DNA from: Progne subis subis
Lineage: Eukaryota > Chordata > Aves > Passeriformes > Hirundinidae
Reading direction: 5' to 3'
Assembly (NCBI GenBank): GCA_022316685.1
Contig: JAKJHU010000054.1
Coordinates: 3,694,501 to 3,758,500, forward strand
DNA: 64,000 bases
Positions 49,401-63,720 of the stretch are shown here, piece by piece; position 1 is the first letter of the stretch; every line of letters starts with the position of its first letter. Made by a program: the position numbers and the translations under genes. The notes under the pieces were generated by a model. The model did no database searches. It had not been told where the DNA came from and worked only from the letters and a program-made list of their open reading frames with translations.

Positions 49401-50479
49401 TGCTCTTCTGAGTCTGAATTTTGTCTGAGAGTGAAACTTTTCATAATGTACACTGAAGTTCACCACCCAAGCGTCTGCATGCAATTTGTGTCGAAACCAC
49501 ACTGAAACACTCAACAACAATCAGCTTCAGCAAATAGAAATTGAAAATATGTAGAAATAGTTTAGGTGAAAGGAATGTAATTACGCACTGTGACAAACAG
49601 TTCATGAAGATCAGCACTGCACACAGAGGAAAAATAAAGGAGAATTTCTAATCACACGAGTCATCATGTTTTATGCAGTTACTACAAACTACAGCAGATA
49701 TTTCAGTATTATTTTACTTGGATGGTGGAAATATATTCTTAAATCATTTGTAGTCTTTTCTGATATAATGAAAAAGCCCCAAATTACCTCATTTAGTTCT
49801 CAAAGATGAAGGTATGGTAGCCTTTTCCAGATGAAATTTAACATGGCAATTAAACATAATTTTTAAAAATAAATAGAATTTAGATTAAATTATCTTTCAT
49901 GATTTGTATGACATTGCACTGCTGCAAATCTAACATTGTTGGTAGAACTATGCTCTTCTTTTAAAAAGATCTAAAGTTCAACAGCATCTTGACCTCTTAC
50001 TAGAGCTTGTAACAGCTGCTAAGATCTAAAATAGTAATAATAAAAGCCTAATGTGAATGACGTAATGGCAATACCCTGGATAAATATGCCCAAGGCAAGA
50101 TGAATCCAGTGTCACAGTTGTTTGTACTAGCATTTGCTTTTCTTCAGTAGATGGAACATATTAAGTTCTTATCACATCTGTAGCTCTGGTGTGAAACCAG
50201 GGTCAGTGTGCATTTCTGGGGTCCCTTTCAGACCCTGTATATAAGGGATACAGCAATTTGTTCCAGCTCCTAAGCTGTATTTTGAGTGCAGACTCTGGTT
50301 AAAGGTTTGAGAACTGAAGGTACCTTCAGGTCAGTTGCTGATTTTGACCAAAAGTGAAGCCACAACCTTTCTCAGCAGCCTCAACCAGTCTGCTCTAAGA
50401 TGGAAGTTACTAAGTAACTATAATTATCTGGGAACTCCTTGCTTAAGAGGCCTTTTTGACCCAGAGAGGTAAAGCTTCT
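46401..50479. other. Upstream flank of CASTOR2
   Basis: CpG density falls off after 46400; a C/A-rich stretch near 46473-46510 forms the shoulder. The 108-codon + frame at 49179-49505 was inspected and has no recognised family. No exon of a neighbouring gene was identified. Confidence 0.5.
47125..47262 (-). mobile_element. MIR-like SINE relic (weaker)
   Basis: TTCTACACAGGGAAACTGAG, then TCATGGGATGTGTCCAAGGG and CTCAGCCAGCCAAGCCTCAC, resemble the reversed MIR core starting at TACAGATGAGGAAACTGAGG. Similarity fades in the second half. A 125-codon minus frame (46958-47335) crosses it and is not supported as coding. Confidence 0.45.
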
Positions 50480-50602
50480 TTAGACAAACAGGCAAACAAA
50501 GGCCCAGAAAGGCAAGCAATGATCTGAGGTCACACCATTGGTTATTATCATTTTGGAAGTACAATTCATAGGCCACTGCTTGATCACGAGACCACTGCAA
50601 GG
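50480..50602 (-). mobile_element. MIR-like SINE relic
   Basis: CAAAGGCCCAGAAAGGCAAG, then GATCTGAGGTCACACCATTG, and later CATAGGCCACTGCTTGATCA and CGAGACCACTGC, match the reversed MIR order (GAGGCCCAGAGAGG...AAGGTCACACAG...CAGTGCTCTACCCACTA). Divergence is high, as expected for this old family. Confidence 0.55.
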
Positions 50603-53600
50603 TTGTCTGAGGCAGACAGACAGGATGGGTTTACAAGCTGCTTATACTTCAGTGACAGTTGATCTCTTAAGGCAAAAAAATCAGTTCTTTAAGAACAATC
50701 ATATATAATATATTAAAATGAAAATAAAATTTTTGAAAAGGGGGAGGAAGCTTCCCAAATGATAATTTCTGAGCTTTCTTGTGGAAAATTACTCATTTAT
50801 TTAATTGAAAAGAGTGATTTAACAGACAAATTTCCTTCTAGCAACCAGAGACCTTTCAAACCTTGATTGGAGTTAATATGCCAGTGTTTCAAAGCATTTT
50901 ATTCAACTATCAAATAAGATAATGAAGACTTTATTTACTCTTGAGGTACAGAGTGGGCTGAGCAGGTCAGACACTTCATGCTCCCAGGGCAGCAGGGGTG
51001 TGGATGAGGCTGTGCTGTGCATCAGCTCCTCAGAGTGGCCAAGTCCTGCAGGAGAGCTGAGAGAGGCCACAGCAATCAAGGAATGAGCAGAGGCAGCTCT
51101 GCCTGTGCACAAAGCCACATTACCCCTAACCTGAGCAGCAGCAGAGAGCTCCATTAAACATCCCACTAAACTGCTTCGTCAGGGAGGACAAAATGTCACA
51201 ACTCCCCCACCTGTGTTCTGTGCTTTGGTGATGCCTCACAGCTACTGCCCTAGAAGAACAGAAAACAATGGGACTGTCAGTACCGGCCTGGGGAAAGGAA
51301 GCTTTGGCACTTGTGATCATGTAGCCTCTGGATAGATGGGATGAAATTGCATGTGCCTGTCATGTGTAGCTGTACATAGCAAACTCCCAGATGCAGGACT
51401 CACCAGCTGTAAAGTACCTTGCCAAAACTCATATACCATAAAGTGGAAGGTTTGTACTGCCCCCCTCTAAGGTAAGCAATATTTACTCAACCTCAGCCTG
51501 TGAGAAGCCAAGCATAAATATTTGGTTTGGTATTTTTATTCAATTCCTCCTTCTCTTAACTAATGTCTGGGAAAGCTAGTCCCCATCCTTGGAGATTACT
51601 TGGATACAGCCTCTCTTATGAAGCCCTTGTTTTCATTTAACACCTAGATGCATTAAGAAGTTGAACCTTGACTGCTGGAAACATTCAAAGTCTAGAAGGT
51701 AAATTGATTAGCAACAAAACAGAAAGAGGAAAAGTAATGCATGTGTTGTTGAACTGAACATCACATGATATAGAAGCTGGTAGTTTCCTAGCCAAGATGC
51801 TGATCCTGCTGGTTTGTTGATCGGGTGAGCTATTTACACCTGTTTGCTGCAATAAGCATTATTGAAACAGACCCAGTCCAGCTCATTATCTCTACACAGC
51901 TCCAGATGAAATTACTCAGGCCATGTCCACTTTATGAACGCTGACAATCATTGTTGACACAAAACTGAGAAAGCATGGCTCTGGATGTAGGAAAGACATT
52001 TTCACAGCTACTAGGAGGTGTTAAAGATGACCTCATCTCATTTACTTCTGATTCTGAAATAAGCAGCTGAAGAAAATATTCCCTCCCCCCCTCCCAGCCC
52101 CAGATTGCCAGCCTTCTGAAGATCAACACATCTGCAAACACATTCTGCAAACCTCAGGGAAGAAAGCCAGATTGCAGCCTGCCTTATCTCTTCTGACTGG
52201 CTGAATGTATTTCAGGCCTCAAGCATCACATGATTGTACATAACATGTGAATACAATAACTAACGTGGCTTTTATAACAGATCAGCAGGGATCAGCAGTG
52301 TTGAACAAACACCCTTATTTGCAAAAGCACCTTCCCAGCCCATGAAGCAGGTGACCTTGTCTCCCAAGGGTTACAGTGCAGAGTTAATGATCCACAAATT
52401 AAGGATTTGAAATTTATCCACAGCTCCCCTCTTAACTGCTCCATTTTGCACCAAGTCAAATAAACACTGTCACTGCTCTATAGAAACCCAGTGCTGTAAG
52501 AGAGGCCAGAGTTCAGGAGGCAGTGGACAGTGCATTTTCTGCAAGAAGGCATCTGCTGGTGGAGACAAGATTTCATGTGAAAGCGGAGATCTGCATCTTG
52601 CTCAATGTCCTTTGTTGTACCTCCCACTGAGGAACATAGTGCATATCTCCCTGTCTACTGTGTGACCAGGTCGGGCTCCACACTGGCCTGGGGACTCCTA
52701 AAGACCAAACCAATCTATAAACCATTAGTATTTTCCAGAAACAGGTTTATACACACTGGAAAGATCTGATTGTACAGGACAGAATCCTTTATGCTCTGCT
52801 GGATCACGGGATTCACAAGATTTATTTCTGCATGAAATGCCAAAGGAAAATCCCTGTATATGGAAAAATCCCCTTGCTTCTTGCATTCTCAATAAACTAC
52901 ATCCCATATCTTAATGGTGAGAAGACTGTATTTGCCCATATATTTATAGAGTAACCTTATGTGCACAGAAGGCAGTACACTTCTGACCAGGACTATGCTT
53001 CTTTTACAACTGGTGTATCTAAGTTGAGCCTACAGGGTCTTGTCATTGCCAATTGAAATTCCCCTGAATCTGTTGGTCAATATAACCTCTGGATAAATTT
53101 GTGGACTTGTGACTTTGTGGGTCTGGAACACCATGCTCTTTCCTTGCTAGGGAGTTTTGGGCTGTGGCAGTGCATTTACTGCTGCTGTTGAAGCTGGCTT
53201 TAGAAGTTGCAGCCTGCCCTAAGAGACTAATTGCTACACATTTGCTGTGCTAGTCAAAGCTTTTGTCTGGCCACAGGACTGACAGGGAGCTCCTGTGGTA
53301 GAAGTTCAACAAAGAGGAGGAAACAGATTATTTTAAATCCACTCTATGGGTGCCCTCTTTAAGAGAAGTTGAGGCAAGCAGGAATCAGGAATCACAGTTA
53401 GGCAAGGTGGCTTTGCTCGGACAAAGTAGGGCCTGTTGGTCATTTGTCTGTAAAAGACAGCAAGCCTGAGCCAGCATATCCAGGTCTCCCTTGGCAGAAG
53501 TTCTGACAGGGAAGCAGCCTAGTCTGTCTAACCACCTCCATTTCCTCCAGCACTTTATCAACATCCATTCCCTCCTGTTTGTCTTCTTCAGCAGGGTCTT

Positions 53601-55382
53601 TTTTAAATGATTGCTTTGATACAAATGAGCCCCCCTGCAGTGATTTAGAAGATAAAGCCCAGTTGTTCTCAAAGTTTCTAACATGGGGTTAACTATCTCA
53701 ACCCCTTTGATTCCAGACAGCAAATTCCAGCAAATACTTGAAAATCCTCTTGCCTCTCATGCCAGCATAAAGTTTTTAACCCATTGTTATCCCTTGAAAA
53801 TAGGCTACAGCAATGTGCATAACTGTTCTCATGCACTTTGTAAAGTTTGATAGTAGACACAGACCAAGACCAAAATGAAGGTTGTACTAAAGACACATTA
53901 AAACAACTAAACAATTAGGAAATGTACACATATTTACCTACACAAGACCTGCTTCTGTAACGTTTGGGCATCATGTTAGTTTCAGGTTCCAGTTTGCAAA
54001 TGCAAGAATCCTGGAAATGTCATATCTATCAACAGGATACCTCTGCAGAGAACCTGAAATGTGTTTTCACATCTTCAGATTGTGTGTTCCACCATGGTGA
54101 CATAGGAATTCTTTATACTTGGATAATATACCATATTCATAGGTTCATAGATGCTGCAAGGAAGGAGTTGCTGAAACAAATTCAGCAGTGAACATAATGA
54201 GCTGTAGAACTGGACCATCTTGCCTTGAATCCTGTTTCACACAGTAGCTCATGGGAGAATGTAAGAATATAACTATAAGAATAAGAATTTTTGTAGCCCC
54301 TCCTGCTGCACCCAGCCTAGAGTCTAACATGTAGAAAAGCTCACATTTTTCTAAACCACTCAGTCGTCATTTTAAGAGCAAAATTTTAGTAGTAATAATC
54401 TGAGTGCCCTGAAGAACTAAAGTTGAATTGAAGAACAAAGTCTCTTAGACAGAGGAAAAAAAAAAACACTGAAGTATTTTAAAATGGAACATTACAAACA
54501 TTGAAAACAGTCTAAAGAAATGGGACAGCAAGACACATAGGGAAGTAAATAGAAGGAGGCAGAGTCAACTACATTTATCTGTGTAGAAAGTTTGCTTTAT
54601 AAGAAACAGTTCGCTGCTAGGTTAAATCATGGCTTTCCTCTGCCACTGGCCACAATAAAAAACAACAGCAACAACATGAAGAATCCCAGCTTTAGGGATC
54701 AAAGGAGAAATATAGGCACACTCTTGTATAATATGGTCACACATATCCCCTTTGCAAATGTTTTCTCTCCCCTTGTTATAACTACCCATATCTTTGTCTT
54801 GAGAGCTGAGAGGTTTTACTAGTGCTTATAAAACTGGCTGTTTTCAAGGTCCCATTGCTGCTTGTATCAGCCAGCATGTAACACACTTCTTTACACTCAG
54901 AGTCACTTTTCAAATCTCAGTTTTGATTACTTCAAGGCTGTGTTTCATGGTATGCTGTTATTTATTTTAATGAACTCTGCCTGCTCTATCATTTGGTTCA
55001 AACTAGGAGATCTTTGGAGCTGTTATGCTACGCACAAATACGGGATGATACAGCAAAGTAACCTAAATGGAATGAGGCCAAACAACATGCAATCATGTCT
55101 AACAGGGAGGGAGGGGAGAAAGTGCAGAGGGGGATGGGTGGGGAGCAGTGAGATGCAATAAATTCTGTGTGAAGAAAACCCATGTTTCTTACTATACATG
55201 AGGCCTGGAAAATAAACAGGAGGACAGCTCTGGCTGAAAGAGAAGAGGAGGGTCTGGCAATCAGGTGGATGGACAGTGAAAGCCATTTACTGTATTGGCA
55301 ACTGATGTTTTTTCTAGTGGCCTGTTTTCACAAGAGGGAAACATAGTTCTGGAGAAAAACCTCTGCAAGAAATTGTTCTTCT

Positions 55383-55384
<2 letters not shown>
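50603..55384. other. Intergenic sequence, no gene recognised
   Basis: Frames do not exceed 112 codons (53385-53723, -). A TTCATAGGTTCATAGATGCT motif near 54136 recalls a CR1-type 3' end but is too short to call. Confidence 0.5.

Positions 55385-55413
<29 letters not shown>
55385..55413 (+). repeat. T29 homopolymer
   Basis: Twenty-nine T bases follow a CTTCTTCTTC-type pyrimidine lead. It could be the reversed poly(A) tail of an unrecognised minus-strand insertion. Confidence 0.9.
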
Positions 55414-57308
55414 GTGTTGCTGTTCATGACTTGAAAGCAGAAAAGGAAAGAAAAGTACAGTTACATCAAGAAGAGTATCCAGACAGCTACCTGCTTCCTA
55501 ATCTTCTTGTTACCTGAAGACTAAGCCTTCTCAGTTCTTTGAATTAATTAGTCTTCTTTACCTCTCTTCCCATAAAACTCATATTAATTTCTTGCGCTTT
55601 AAGTGGAGTGAGTAGGCAGTGATTTTATGATGTGCTTCTTGGGCAGAGCTAGAAATGAGATAAACTTCTGAAGCAGAAATAACGCAAAATTTGTTTCCCT
55701 GTTTGCAGAACAAATAGATGAATTGAAGGGAAGGCAATATAGTCAAAAGAATATTTCACTGCCTAGGCTAAATAACAGAAAGGTGTCTGCATTGGAGTAA
55801 TTTGTCCCAAGGGGAAATGATAATGGAATAAATAGTGCACAGTATTTGTTTAACTCAGGAATGTGCAAAGAGAAAGAAGAGCAGGAGATGATGAAGCCTA
55901 AGGAAGAGCTGAAGTCCAAGAGGTTTTTACCCCTTCCTCATAGCCAACCGCAGTCATGGAAGCACTTTATCTTGTTCTCCGAATTCTTGGACATGAACCT
56001 CTAACTAAAGCAGACCAGAACTCCCCCTACTGAGGAGCCGTCACAACCACAACTAAATACTTGCGGAATTTCTTTGGCCAAAGACTTCTCTGTTGGAAAG
56101 TGCTGATTTGTTGAAAACAAAGCTTTCTGTGGAAAACTGTCATCTTCAACAAAATATTAGCTGGAAGATGTTCCTCTGCTCACAGTGAAATTGCTTGGCA
56201 AGACCAGGCAGATCCAGCATCCCTTCTGAGGTCCTTCTGCACCAGCCACACGCTGCATGGATGGACAGAGAGACAACCCAGAAAAGGCATCCTCATTAGT
56301 TCATAAGGCCAGATTTAGAAGTGTCTGAATCTGGCCCTTCCCACTGGACTACTACTACATTGGAAGGGATTTGGTTCCTATTGCAGTCTCTCCAAAAGGC
56401 AGGACTTAGTCACTTAGTTTTTTTTCCAGGAAGAGAACAAACAAAAAGACAAAATCATCAAACTTTTCATAAAATAGCACTGTTTCCATGCTCTAGTTTT
56501 AACACAAATTATATCACTGCACTTACACTAGGGGTTGATAATTATTTTGGCTAAAGAAAACTAGATAAGGACAAAACCTTGTAAGCCTTGTGATAGCAGT
56601 ACATTTAGAAAGATTAGGCATAAGACTTAAAATAAAAGAAACCCTCCATTGCTCTCTACCCCCCAGCCTGAGACTGGATCTCCTTGTGTGCAAAACTTTG
56701 TTGTCAACACTGTTTCAACAAATCAGTGGAACAAGGTGCGAGCTGGACTTCCTGACTAGGGAAACAGTGTTTTCTGATGACGTTTAAGAACCCTAAAAGT
56801 CTGTCTAGAAGTGCCAGACACTCCTTTTAAATGATGTGGCTACAGTAAGATTTTGTTTCCCATAATATAACTGCAGGATTTTTTTTTCTTTTATACTCAG
56901 AGGGAAGACAGAGAGGCTCTTTCTGGTTCTTGAATCTTACTGTGCTATCATGAGCAACTGCACTTGTTTAAATCCTTTCCCAAAGATCTCAGACCCTGTA
57001 TATGCCAAGGACTTTTAAAACACAGCTCAACTACTTGGCAGATTCTTAGTGAGCTCAGCCTGGGTGTGTGCTTGCCCGTGCTCATGGCTGCATGGGAGCT
57101 GTTGCTGTTGGGGCCAGGGCTGAGGAGCTCAGTGTACTGCGCTGTGGTGCCTCGGCTCAAGGCAGGTAATGAGTGTTTCACTGTAGTTGTCCTGAGTCCA
57201 AAAAGAACTGTGCCTCCCCCTGATTCTGTATTTCCAAGGCAGCATCCTAATCTAGCTTCAAGTCCCTATCAAACCTGGACAAAAACAAATGAAAGAATTA
57301 ACTTTTGA

Positions 57309-57316
57309 ATATATAT

Positions 57317-57350
<34 letters not shown>

Positions 57351-57354
57351 ATAT
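57309..57354. repeat. (TA)n microsatellite with phase slips
   Basis: TA dinucleotides run for about 46 bases with two AATA interruptions (near 57327 and 57350). It is self-complementary and prone to cruciform formation and length change. Confidence 0.92.
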
Positions 57355-58799
57355 TTTTGGTTGATTTTTTTGGAAACCTCAAGGAAGGCCTGTTCACAGA
57401 CTAGCTGTGAGCTCACAGCCACCTTGACCCAAGTCTGCAGTTGGGATTAAGAGCTGAACCACAGCCATTTTAAACATCATGACATTATCTCACCTTAAGT
57501 CCTCTTGCTGGTCCAAAATAAGGTTTATTTGTAGATTGGTACTTTGTGACTGACATTTTTATGTACCTCATTTTCTGTTGTGGCAACAAGTGATAATGCC
57601 TTGTACTTCAGCGTTTGCTGATGTATAAGCCACTTCAGAGGCAATTGCCCAGGGAGAAAGCAGCAATGAGCCATGCATTAGTCATACAGAGAGCATTGAG
57701 AAGAGTTAGAGCATGCTGCTGTGCCACCAATCTTCTCAGCAATTAAATAAAGAAAGATTGGCACAGACATTTGGACCCTGATCGTGTTTCCCATTAGGTT
57801 TTTGAACTGTGAAACTCAAGTGCTAGAAAAGGCAAAAAAAAAAGAAGAGCCTCTTGGTGAGAGGAAGGGACTCATTGCCAAAGCATGGGTCAATGGAAAT
57901 GTGCTCTGATCAAAAGAGTAAGTACTAGAGAGATTGCCCCCGTGTCACAGTGTCTGTCAGCATCCACGTGATCACTTCTGACTGACAAGGTGACCATGAT
58001 TCCATCAGCAACGTGTACACACCATGTTTGGTACTGTCACACGTGTAAAAAGGTATATATAGAAAGGGAATAGCAAACCTATCACCCCAAAGAGCATAAA
58101 GAGATTATTTGCCTAAAATATAGATGCTGAATGTCAGTTTGATGCAAGTTACTGATTTTTAAATTTTTTTTTTATTGCTTCACAAGACTTTTTCATACAA
58201 ATGCTAAGTGTTCCAATTGTTTAGATAATCCAGTCTAAATATGCATAGACTTTGTAGGAAGCTATGACTTGGTTATGGCTTTTGACTAATGGTAGGAGAA
58301 AGATCCATAATATAATCTTGTAAGACTTGATTCAGTCAGATTTCTGAATCAGATTTTGGCACACTTGTCATCTCTGTATTTAGACTCTTTGACACAGATT
58401 TACAGCCTTTTAAATCTCTTTCTTCCCAACTTTCAGCCTAAACATTTCCTTGGATACACAGAAATATCCATGACAAATTAAAATACATGCATTGACTAAC
58501 TGATCACAGAAGAGTTCTTCTGGTAGGCAAGAAGAATATTCCTATTACCCGGTGTTGACAAATGCAGAAGGAAAGATTGTTTATGAGAAAGAAAGATATG
58601 TTGCTAGCAGTGCGAGCTTTCCAGAAACTCTAATTCTATGAACATAAATGGCTTGATACTGAGGAGAAAAAAACAGTTTAGGCCACTATTGGAAAGCTAG
58701 AGTGTTGGAGTTTTTTCCTTTTTATTACTCAAAAATGAAAACAAGGAACTTCTATTCAAGTGTCCTTTCTGTAAGTTATAAGAAATTATTACAAGGAAA

Positions 58800-58866
58800 T
58801 TTTTGTTTGTTTGCTTTTTTTTTTGTTGGTTTGTTTTTGGTTGTTGGTTGGGTTTTTTTGTTTCTC
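58800..58866 (+). repeat. T/G-rich low-complexity tract
   Basis: TTTGTTTG, T10 and TTGGTTGTTGG units follow each other. Overlapping frames rich in Phe, Leu and Val here (58702-58902 on the + strand) are produced by the tract. Confidence 0.85.
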
Positions 58867-61053
58867 CTTTTTATGGAATCTATCTGGAGAGAACAGCATT
58901 GATAAAATGTTGAAAAAACAGAATGCAGGCAGCCAGGATAATATCACTGTCACTTCCATGGTGTGGTCACTTTTGTGCAAGTCTCTCTTTAAAGCATAGT
59001 CCACCAGACTTCACTGGATGCACTCAGTTTGCACCAGCTCTGATTTTCAGGCTTGTTCTCTACCTGCCAGTATGCTGTGTGGAAAAATGATAAGAAAAGA
59101 AAGAAGTTTTTCTTTCTTAAAGAAAAGACCAATGATTTTCTGTAGTCATTCCAGGTTTTCTTGTACTGTGCTTTTCCAATTTACAAATGACTCGCTTATT
59201 ACCCCAGTTTGCCTTTATAGTATCACAAATAATCGAGGTGCTGTTTCATGCTCTGCTGATGTAGCGCTGCGTGTAAAAGCTGCATCTGGAATTGGATGAC
59301 AAAAAGAGATTTACTGCAGAGTAGCAGCAAACAATCCTTAGCATTGACCCTGCAATCTTTACCAAATTGGAATTCCCATGGAATTTTGATTGAGGTGTGC
59401 AGAATTCACCTTTAAAGTTCTTGAACAGAAGCACAAATACTTGAACAGAAACATTGTGAGGACAAACATGAGTAGGGACTCTCATAGTCCTGAGAAAGGT
59501 AAAATGTAACATCACATGCTAATGCAAGTATATCGGGAATTAAAGTCCTTCTACAGAGAGCAGAAATTAACTATTATTTTGGTTTTTTTCATTTATTTTC
59601 AACTAGGTATTTCCCATCCCTTAATTTTTTTAGAATATAATGTGAAACACTCTTCCAGGCCTATATGAATGTGATATTTCAAAAATGTTTTCCACATGTA
59701 AATTAGAACAAAAATATGAACTTCCTTGTTTCATTGCAACTATTCATTTTGTCTTCCCCCCCGTTTAAGCTCCAATTTATATGTTTCAAATACTACAAAC
59801 AATAAAAGAATTGTTCAAAGCAGACATTTCAATGTCAAAACCGTTCCTGTAAAAATGATTGTAAAAGAAAAAATGTGGTAGGATAGGCTCAGAACAAGCC
59901 TTCTCCTGAAAAAAAAAAAGGATAGATTTGAATGAATTATCATTTTACAACACAGACATTTCAATAAGAAAATTGTGATTAATTCCTTTCAATAACCTCT
60001 CAAGAAGGAACATCCTCTTACTATCTATAAGCCTGGAATTACTATGCAAGTGTGCTGAAGAGTGCTAGAGACAGGAGAGACAGGTATGAACTCAAAGCCA
60101 CCTGGGTACTTCTCCCTCATGACTCACTCTAGAAACCCCAAAGGAAGCAGAGAGAGAGTGTTCCTCTCCAAATGACAATGGAACAATGCAATCCCCATAT
60201 GGGCCCTTGACAAATCAGGTCAGAAGCAAGTAGGCTGCTTCATTTTCACTTGTCATTCCAAAATCCTTTTGCATGCTCTTCAACAAGGACGACAAGAAGA
60301 GTACATGAAGTGGCTTTCCCCATTCCACATGATCCTGTTCTGCATTTGTATTGATGATACATGCTGATGAGTTAAATTCTTTCCTTAGAGCATGCCTGTA
60401 TATGAAGCTGTGTTCTCTTCTCCAAGAATGTGAGGAGGGAGCACGTTCTGAGTCTTGAGATTCTACTCATCAATGGAGTATGCTGCCATTAGAGCACTAA
60501 GCTGCCACAAATATAATAGCTTAATTACATTTTCATGATGAGAAGTTTCTGCTAAAACTGATTCAGTAATGCATTACACTATTTTCCATGCTTATGCCAA
60601 TGACCTGGAAAATTGTAAAATTATAAACCTTTGTGTAAGACAATAAGCCGGGCCTAATTGCAATGTCCAAGTGCTAGGCCTGCATTTTATTTTCTTCCCT
60701 CCCTATCCCTGCAAAATTAAAATTCACCACCAGTGCCCAAATGTTAGACTTATTATTCCATCCTGCACTTATTTGTTCGTTCTCCAAGCAGGTGGATGAA
60801 AGTCTCTCTATGTGGCTTAAAGCCTTCTCTCTCAGTGCAGGCTCATGGACTTCTATCATTTCTCATACAGCAGCAAATGATGTTGAAAAGGCTCTGCAGA
60901 GTACAGATGCCATTAATAAAAGAGTAGAGAAGGAAAAAAAAAACAAAACCCCATACTGGTAACAACTATGATTATCAAATTCCAAAACTTTGCTGGATGA
61001 ACAATGCTATAGGCTCTACAGGGTCACCTTTACAGTTCATTCTTGAACAGAAC

Positions 61054-61196
61054 TGTCTTGGTTTGAAAGACAGCTCTCTGTTAAGGAAGGTAGAAGCCTT
61101 CCTTAGAATGGAAGCCTTCCCTCAGAATTATCATAACTCTGAAATTAGAGGCTCTCAGGCAAAGATATGGGAAAAGGAATAACAGTTCCTTAATAG
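61054..61196 (+). mobile_element. Truncated LTR fragment (5' part only)
   Basis: It starts TGTCTTGGTTTGAAAGACAG, then continues with CTGTTAAGGAAGG, GAGGCTCTCAGGCAAAGATA and GGAATAACAGTTCCTTA. This is the opening of a further songbird LTR type. Similarity stops near 61196, so the rest of the LTR is missing. A near-duplicate GAAGCCTTCC unit occurs inside (61090-61120). Confidence 0.7.
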
Positions 61197-63720
61197 TATG
61201 TATAGCAAGGCTGCAGGCACTTTCCCCTTTGGTGCAGTTTCGGTCTATATTTTTGTCTATCTTAAGTACTGGTTGTTACTGTCTTTTAGAAAATTTTTAT
61301 TTTCTTTTCAACAAATGGGAGAAAATTCCCTGAGAGAGAGAAACAAAAGGAGAAATCCTAACCCTCAACAAGAGTTTTGTATGGTCAGATGAAAAGAAGA
61401 TGAACATATTTAAAAGGTCCATCTCTATAATTAAGTCCAAAAGTATCATCCAGGTTACCTTTCAGACCTTATGTTTATCACTTCCAGTCATCTGTGAAGA
61501 GATAACTTTCTCTCTTACACAGCTAGCACACCTTGTAAACAAGGTTCCTTTCAGCTCTACAGCTCAGAACTGACAAGGGCTACATATTATACTCTGCTGT
61601 TCATTAAAAAGAGAAGGGAGAAAAGCATGCACGACTCCATGAAATGAACAAATCAGACAGATAAGGACACAGAGAACAGTAGGAATACAGTTGCTTCCAT
61701 AATCTGCCATATTTTGCCGTAGGAAGCGTGTTAGGAATACATGTAAGGAAATGCTATGTGCCCATTCCTATTGAATGTGTAAGTTTAGCATTTCTTAGGG
61801 ACAGGCCTTGAAGACTATAATTTCTATAAAGGAGCAATGGAAAATCAGTTATTTTATTTCTTCAACCACAGTAAAATAAATTGCTGCTTCTAACACCACT
61901 CAAATTGGAGCAGGCCAGATTCTCCCCTCTATTTTATTGGGCAAAAAACAACCCTAAAAAACTAAACAAAACCCAACTTGTGGTGGTTTCTGCAACAAAC
62001 TAACAAGATATTGCTAAAGTTAAAAGTATGTGTTTTCCTGCAAAGCAATGCAGCTTTTTTTCTACAAATGCTAATGCATATGACTGTTGTAAGTCAAACA
62101 TACCCTTCCATGAAGTCTGTTTTTGAAAGGTGTGAGTAGAGTTGTGGATGGATCAGCAGAGATGCTGTGCAAGGTAAACACTCAGCCTTGTTCTAACAGC
62201 AGCAGAGGAAGGCTTCAGTGAGAACCACAGGTTTGGTGTCCTTTTGGCATTAATATTTATGCACAAACACCTTTCTTTCAAGACAGATGTCAGCATTTGC
62301 CTGCAGAGGGTCACAGTGGGTTTTCTCCCGGCCCAGCCAGATATGCTGGATACTCACAGGTAGTCAACAAAAAGATAAGGCAGGACTGGAGCCCAATAAA
62401 TCAAAGACCATTTACCAATTACTCATTCCATTGCTTCCAATCTTACCTCTCCCCCATCTGGGGCCTCAGGCTCATTTCATCAAATACTGAAAGGCAATAA
62501 TCTAGATCAAGAAAACGGGAGTGAATTCTATTGCTGGAAAGACCATATGAGTAAAAACATCATGCACAAAGAAACACAGCTAATTGGAAAGCTGAAGAGC
62601 AAATACCCTTCCTTTCCCTTCCTGCAGAAAGCATATAGCCCACACATGCTTCTATCAACAAAAATCCAACATTGACCAAAGCCAGTGTTCCCAGTGAAAC
62701 ACTCTGCTCCAGGCACAGCCAGCCAGGTTACGTCCCTATCTCTGCAGCCAATTGCACCTGATTGCAAAGGGTAATATTATCTTTGTAAGTGATGGATACA
62801 ACATCTGTGCAAATGCAGTATCTGGTTTTAAAAATCCCTCTGTTGAGATTATATAATCTACAGATGTGAAAACAAAATACATGTCCCACCAACCTCATGA
62901 AAGCTCTGTTTAGAAGGAAATACAGAACTCTGGCATTGTATTTATGATCCTGGCTGAATCTACTGGGCACTGTCAAGTCCGAGTTGTAATCCTGGGACTG
63001 GTATTTATCTCCCAGAGAACAAACTACGAAGTTGCAGCCAGGCCACACTGCTGCAAGCTCACACAGCCAGCAGCAAAAGAGGAAATGCAGCAGCAGTACT
63101 GCCAGTACTTTGCAGAGGCACGAGAAGGTCAGTGTTCCACATATATGCTCTATGTATAGACATGTGTGTGCAATTGCAAGGACTTTTGTTCCCTCCCCTA
63201 CATGTTGTTTTGTACATACACAGCCCTCTGTTTTCTGATGGCAAGCCTTAAGGAAGTACCATTGGAACAAGCTCCCTATACCTTAGACATGCGGGAAATT
63301 GTTTGACTTGTCCATATTTTACTTTTTCAAGTTTTGATACGCAAGTTTCACTTCCAGAAAAAAAACAAACAAAGGGGGCTAAGATGTGGGGAACTGATTT
63401 GGACCCCTGTTTTAGTTGTCAGCATACCGTTAATGCCTATATCTGGTGCTTCAAAGACTTGTTTCTGTCACTTTCTACAAGAAAAGCAGTAGTTAAGTTG
63501 GCATGATATTCCCTATGTCATTGACAATTTCATAGTACTATAATCAGGTGGACTTCTGCTCTTTCATCTCTGTTCAGTTGTTTGCTTTGTAATCAGTCTA
63601 TTTTTAAAGTCAGAATCATCTCTCCTGGATATTTGGCTGTGTCTGAGTGCAGTACACGAATTAACCTTCAAATGTGCAAATGTAACAGCCTGCAATGATT
63701 GCAGTCATCTTTCATTACAG
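61197..63720. other. Intergenic sequence, no gene recognised
   Basis: A 180-codon minus frame (62728-63270) is rich in Cys, Leu and Phe and has no recognised domain. A faint MIR-like pattern (AGCTCACACAGCCAGCAGC) lies at 63056-63074. Confidence 0.45.

Larger units (their letters stand above)
55414..61053. other. Intergenic sequence, no gene recognised
   Basis: AT-rich with the TA microsatellite and T/G tract noted separately. The 114-codon + frame at 56964-57308 is unassigned. Confidence 0.5.

Noticed and set aside
54136..54200. TTCATAGGTTCATAG motif as a CR1 3' end
   Set aside because: Too short; the sequence after it departs from the pattern.
62960..63085. Possible MIR-like SINE
   Set aside because: Only CTCACACAGCCAGCAG agrees clearly; the rest cannot be aligned by eye.
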